This document shows positions 60,436 to 64,000 of a stretch of DNA of 64,000 nt, one piece after another. Source of the DNA: Segatella hominis. GTDB lineage: Bacteria; Bacteroidota; Bacteroidia; Bacteroidales; Bacteroidaceae. Where the stretch lies: positions 1,921,501 to 1,985,500 of the forward strand of contig NZ_CP137559.1 of NCBI RefSeq assembly GCF_019249725.2. The letters run 5' to 3'. Numbering within the stretch: position 1 is the stretch's first letter; each line of letters starts with the position of its first letter. The position numbers were made by a program, and so were the translations under genes. The notes beneath the pieces were generated by a model. The model was not told the DNA's origin. It did no database searches and saw only the letters and a list, made by a program, of their open reading frames with translations.

Positions 60436-61911
60436 TCAGGCTTGCGTCTGTGTTTTAGGCCAATTCACTAAGAAGAGTTTACTCTTGGCACGGGTAAAGG
60501 CGGTATAAAGCCAATGGATATAATCAGGTGTCAACATATCATCCGTCATATATCCCTGATCTACATAGACATGTTCCCACTGTCCACCCTGTGCCTTGTG
60601 GCAAGTGATGGCATAGGCATACTTCACCTGCACGGCATTGAAGTACTGGTCTTCCCGGATGGCCTTCATGCGGTCTGCCTTCAGCGGAATATCCTGATAA
60701 TCTTCCTCTACCCCACGGAAAAGCTGTTCCTGTTGCTCACGGGTAAGGGCTGAAGCCTCACTCTGCAAGGTATCCAGCAGAGCCGTTACGCTGATTTCAT
60801 AATTATCATAGTCGGGAAACTGGAGCAAAAGTGTGGCAAAATGAAAACCATAAAGATCCAGGTGGCGACGCACCCTCAATACTTTCGCCCGGTCACCATT
60901 CGCTAAGAAAGAAGGAATCGACTGCAGTTCCTTTCTCACTTCAGTCGTATCGCCCGAAGCCTTCATCTGCTTCCGCTCATTCTCTGTCCAATAATAATTG
61001 TTCTTCACAATCATGAGCATATCACCACCGGAGAGTTCTTCCTCCCGGTCGAGTACCATATTGCGGATACCATTATTATAGATATTCGCCCTCTTGTTGC
61101 TGCGCGTAATCACCATCGTCTCATCCTGTCCTACCTGGTAATAACTGTTGGCAAGACTCTCCACGAGTTCATTGCCCGGCATCATCACAATGTCGGCAAA
61201 GCCCTGGAAGCGGATGAGAGGCAACTGGGTGATATCATCATGGGTAATCATCTGGCGAATGACCGTAGCATTATACAAGATACCGGACTCCTGACTCTGG
61301 CGGAGCACCTCATTGAGGTCGCACTCGTACACTTTCAGTCCATAGCCCTCCAGCATCATCGCCTGAAGAGCAGGAGATTCCTCCTCCCCCACCGGCGGCA
61401 ACTGAGCCTTGTCGCCAATGACCATCAGACGGTCGTTGCGTCCCTGATAAACAAAATGCACCAGGTCGTCCAGCAAAAAGCCACTTCCGAAATTACCATC
61501 GCCCAATCCGAGATTAGAAACCATGGAAGCCTCATCCACCATAAACAAGGTGTCGGTATAGAGATTATCATTCAGATTGAATTTCCCATCCACACCGGCA
61601 AAAGATTTCTCACGGTAGATACGGCGGTGGATGGTATAGGCAGGGCAACCGCTGTTGAGCGAAAAAACCTTAGCCGCCCTACCCGTAGGAGCTAAAAGCA
61701 TGACCTTCTGACGGATAGCCTGCAAGGTACGTACGATGGCACCCGAGAGGGAAGTCTTACCCGTACCCGCAGAACCCCGCAGAATCATCGCACAATGAGG
61801 GGTCGTATCTGTGAGGAATTGAGCAAAAACCTCCAGGGCATGCGCCTGTTCAGAAGTAGGCTGAAACCCAAATTGTTGTAATATCTGATATTTTAACTCT
61901 TCTTTGACCAT
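60436..61911 (-). CDS. RecD-like ATP-dependent DNA helicase
   Basis: A 491-residue superfamily 1 helicase. Walker A is RGSAGTGKTSLS near residue 50, Walker B LFMVDEASMVS, and the UvrD_C_2-type C-terminus has AYAITCHKAQGGQWEHVYVD and a final YTAFTRAKSKLFLVN. It lacks the N-terminal helix-hairpin-helix region of full RecD2 and so is the short form common in Bacteroidetes. No recB or recC is adjacent. Likely role in DNA repair or recombination; exact substrate unknown. Confidence 0.92.
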   Translation of the reverse strand: MVKEELKYQILQQFGFQPTSEQAHALEVFAQFLTDTTPHCAMILRGSAGTGKTSLSGAIVRTLQAIRQKVMLLAPTGRAAKVFSLNSGCPAYTIHRRIYREKSFAGVDGKFNLNDNLYTDTLFMVDEASMVSNLGLGDGNFGSGFLLDDLVHFVYQGRNDRLMVIGDKAQLPPVGEEESPALQAMMLEGYGLKVYECDLNEVLRQSQESGILYNATVIRQMITHDDITQLPLIRFQGFADIVMMPGNELVESLANSYYQVGQDETMVITRSNKRANIYNNGIRNMVLDREEELSGGDMLMIVKNNYYWTENERKQMKASGDTTEVRKELQSIPSFLANGDRAKVLRVRRHLDLYGFHFATLLLQFPDYDNYEISVTALLDTLQSEASALTREQQEQLFRGVEEDYQDIPLKADRMKAIREDQYFNAVQVKYAYAITCHKAQGGQWEHVYVDQGYMTDDMLTPDYIHWLYTAFTRAKSKLFLVNWPKTQTQA

Positions 61912-61928
61912 ATTTCAAAAACATTTTG

Positions 61929-61950
61929 TATCTTTGCACTTGCAAAAGTA
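61929..61950. promoter_or_regulatory. Overlapping divergent promoters
   Basis: TATCTTTG on the plus strand (61929-61936) and TACTTTTG on the minus strand (61950-61943) face each other with six bases between. They serve the pseudopilin-like gene and the helicase gene respectively. Confidence 0.55.
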
Positions 61951-61965
61951 ACAATACTTTTTGAA

Positions 61966-62445
61966 ATGAAACGAAAAATAAACATAAATTATATATTGGG
62001 GGCATGCGTCATCGTGCTTTTAGTACTCTGCACGCTGAGTATCTCTCAGCCGCTCCGTTTCCAGTCTGCCAAGCAAGAACGGGAAAAGGCGGTGAAGGAA
62101 ACACTTATGAAAATACGTACGGCAGAAGAGAGATATAAGGCACGGCACGGAGGCTACTCGGGGGATTTCCAGACACTCATCAAGGGAAAATATCTGCAGG
62201 AATCCCTACAGTATATCCCCTATTCTGACGGAAAGAAGTTTACGCTCTCTGCCACAACCATCGTCAGCAAGAGCGGCAAGCAGATTCCGCTGATGGAATG
62301 CGGTGCCTCTTATGAAGACTTCCTCAACGGACTGGACGAGAATGCCGTACAGGAACTCATAGACAATGCAATGATTTCAGGAGCATATCCTGGACTAAAG
62401 ATAGGTGACATTACAACAGACAACAACAATGCAGGTAACTGGTAA
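61966..62445 (+). CDS. Membrane-anchored pseudopilin-like protein
   Basis: A 159-residue protein with one N-terminal hydrophobic helix (YILGACVIVLLVLCTLSISQ) followed by an amphipathic helix (KETLMKIRTAEERYKARHGG) and a small globular part, the layout of pilins and pseudopilins. A typical prepilin peptidase site (Gly-Phe-Thr-x-x-Glu) is not seen, so processing is uncertain. It overlaps the DUF3822-like gene start by 17 bases, forming a coupled pair. Confidence 0.75.
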   Translation: MKRKININYILGACVIVLLVLCTLSISQPLRFQSAKQEREKAVKETLMKIRTAEERYKARHGGYSGDFQTLIKGKYLQESLQYIPYSDGKKFTLSATTIVSKSGKQIPLMECGASYEDFLNGLDENAVQELIDNAMISGAYPGLKIGDITTDNNNAGNW

Positions 62446-63244
62446 CAACAAGAATTGGCAACAAGCCCGACTCACTATCCGCGTGAGCAACAATACACTC
62501 AGCTTTTCCGTCGTGGACAGAGAAGCCGAGCATCAAGTGATATACGAACCTTACACGGTGAAAAGTGGAGTCTCCATGGCGGCAAACCTGCGCCAGGCTT
62601 TCAAGGAGAGCGACTTGCTGCAACGAGGATACTCGAAGGTAAGAGTGTATATAGATACCCCTGTACTCATCGTACCGGTAGAAGATTTTAAGGAGGAAAA
62701 CCTCACCATCCTCTACCAGCATGCTTTCACGAAGCACGACAGTGATGCCCTTCACTACCGGGTGCAACCATCACTGAATGTTGTGGCCATCTTCCCTATC
62801 AACAAGGATTTGAAGTTGGTGGTAGAAGACAATTTCAGCAACGTGCGCTTCACCCCTATCCTGCAACCCGTATGGAACTACCTTCACCAGCGCAGTTTCG
62901 CAGGAATCAGACGCAAGTTGTTTGCCTATTTCCATGACAAAAAAGTGGATATCTTCAGTTTTGAAAAGAACCGTTTCAAGTTCTTCAATTCATTCGAAGC
63001 ACCCCACCCAAAGGATGCCATCTACTTCATGATGTATATATGGAAGCAGTTGGGAATGGACCAGCAGCAGGACGAGCTGCATCTCGTAGGTGATATTCCA
63101 GACAAAGAATGGCTTCTCTACAACACCAAACTCTATATCAGGAAAGTGAATGTACTGAATCCTTGTGCAGAGTTCAACCGTGCCCCCATCACAGAGATAA
63201 AAGGCATGCCATTCGACCTGTTGACTCTATACTTGAGCAAATAA
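62429..63244 (+). CDS. DUF3822-type protein
   Basis: About 271 residues from the ATG at 62429 (MQVTGNNKNWQQ); an ATG 24 bases earlier is less likely. It resembles the DUF3822 family, a Bacteroidetes group with an actin/ASKHA-like fold: LTIRVSNNTLSFSVVD at the start and VDIFSFEKNRFKFFNSFEA in the middle look like the two strand pairs. It lies between the pseudopilin-like gene and rsmD, as in many Bacteroidales. Function unknown. Confidence 0.82.
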   Translation: MQVTGNNKNWQQARLTIRVSNNTLSFSVVDREAEHQVIYEPYTVKSGVSMAANLRQAFKESDLLQRGYSKVRVYIDTPVLIVPVEDFKEENLTILYQHAFTKHDSDALHYRVQPSLNVVAIFPINKDLKLVVEDNFSNVRFTPILQPVWNYLHQRSFAGIRRKLFAYFHDKKVDIFSFEKNRFKFFNSFEAPHPKDAIYFMMYIWKQLGMDQQQDELHLVGDIPDKEWLLYNTKLYIRKVNVLNPCAEFNRAPITEIKGMPFDLLTLYLSK

Positions 63245-63347
63245 AGAAAAATCAGAAATATCCGATTTTCAATCAAAAAAATCAGGATTTAAATCAGAAA
63301 GGATCAGGATTTATAAACAACAATCAGATTGATAAACAGAAAGAATT

Positions 63348-63878
63348 ATGAGAATTATTACAGGACAATATAAGGGACGCCATTTTGACATTCCCCGTAC
63401 ATTCAAGGCGCGCCCTACCACAGACTTCGCCAAGGAGAACATCTTCAATGTGCTCCAGGGTTACATTGACTTTGAAGATGCCACTGCCCTCGACCTTTTC
63501 GCAGGAACAGGAAGCATCTCCTTGGAACTCGTATCGCGCGGTTGCAAGCAAGTGGTAAGCGTAGAAGCCGACCGTGATCATGCCAATTTCATCCGCCAAT
63601 GTTTCAAGAAACTCAATGAAGACAGAGACATCCTGGTACGTGGCGATGTGTTCCGCTTCCTGAAATCCTGCCACCAGAAGTTCGACTTCATCTTTGCCGA
63701 TCCTCCTTATGCTTTGGAAGACCTGGCAAAGATTCCAGACTTAGTATTAAACGGCGAGCTGCTCAACGAGGACGGCATCTTCGTTTTCGAGCATGGCAAG
63801 AACCATGACTTTTCCGCCCATCCGAGATTTTTAGAGCACAGAAGTTACGGCAGCGTCAACTTCTCCCTCTTCAGATAG
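63348..63878 (+). CDS. rsmD: 16S rRNA (guanine966-N2)-methyltransferase RsmD
   Basis: A 176-residue SAM-dependent methyltransferase that modifies G966 of 16S rRNA. It starts MRIITGQYKGRHFDIP, has the SAM-binding ALDLFAGTGSISLELVSRG and the catalytic motif DFIFADPPY. Length and motifs are full. The 100 bases before it are A-rich with ATCAGGATTT repeats and no clear promoter, so it is probably co-transcribed with the preceding gene. Confidence 0.95.
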   Translation: MRIITGQYKGRHFDIPRTFKARPTTDFAKENIFNVLQGYIDFEDATALDLFAGTGSISLELVSRGCKQVVSVEADRDHANFIRQCFKKLNEDRDILVRGDVFRFLKSCHQKFDFIFADPPYALEDLAKIPDLVLNGELLNEDGIFVFEHGKNHDFSAHPRFLEHRSYGSVNFSLFR

Positions 63879-63902
63879 TCACCCCTTTTCTGGTAACCTG
63901 CC

Positions 63903-63940
63903 CTTTGCCTGATAACTACGCTGATGGTTATCAGACAAAG
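63903..63940. repeat. Hairpin after rsmD
   Basis: CTTTG and CTGATAAC (63903-63916) pair with GTTATCAG and CAAAG (63927-63940), a 13-bp stem with one mismatch. No T-run follows; possible processing or termination structure. Confidence 0.55.
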
Positions 63941-64000
63941 AACATGATGAGAATCTGAGCGATAATCACTCTGACAAACATGCCCAGGGGATAAACCGTA

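Overview
The window comes from a Bacteroidetes genome, most likely Prevotella/Segatella (S. copri-like). This rests on a SusC/SusD pair, an ECF-sigma/FecR pair, many small lipoproteins, promoters of the Bacteroidetes type (TTTG, about 19-20 nt, TAnnTTTG), moderately low GC, and a CTnDOT-like integrase module. No species marker is present, so the genus is inferred.

1-15.6 kb is one end of an integrative conjugative element (ICE). From the inside outwards it carries a very large methylase/SNF2-helicase gene interrupted by a group II intron, a DUF1896-type gene, DNA topoisomerase III, a DUF4099/DUF3945-type protein, two pairs of small helix-turn-helix (HTH) proteins in divergent arrangement, a RhuM-like small protein and a tyrosine integrase. 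The order xis-like, xis-like, orf3-like, exc/topB matches the CTnDOT excision operon. The intron's 3' end and the helicase C-terminus lie off the left edge.

15.6-35.1 kb is chromosomal: a five-copy tandem array of small palindromes, a Dcp peptidase, a FecR/ECF sigma pair, a SusC/SusD locus bracketed by two thioredoxin-fold proteins and a kelch-like lipoprotein, then an AraC regulator divergent from a TolC-HlyD-MFS tripartite efflux operon.

35.1-51.7 kb is a decaying accessory island. It holds eight or so small lipoproteins on the minus strand, two near-identical Rpn-type PD-(D/E)XK nuclease genes in duplicated ~1.24-kb blocks, a YhcG-type nuclease, an ORF6N/PLD-like protein plus a deleted copy of it, two resolvase remnants, an outer membrane barrel protein plus a paralogous remnant, and several truncated genes. 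The best single signal is here: the ORF6N gene contains and is preceded by related palindromes, and the broken copy has lost exactly the DNA between two of them.

51.7-64 kb returns to chromosome: a large secreted protein with a short partner, a SprT-like metalloprotein, a potABCD polyamine transporter, tRNA-Tyr, a RecD-like helicase, and a pseudopilin-like/DUF3822/rsmD cluster.
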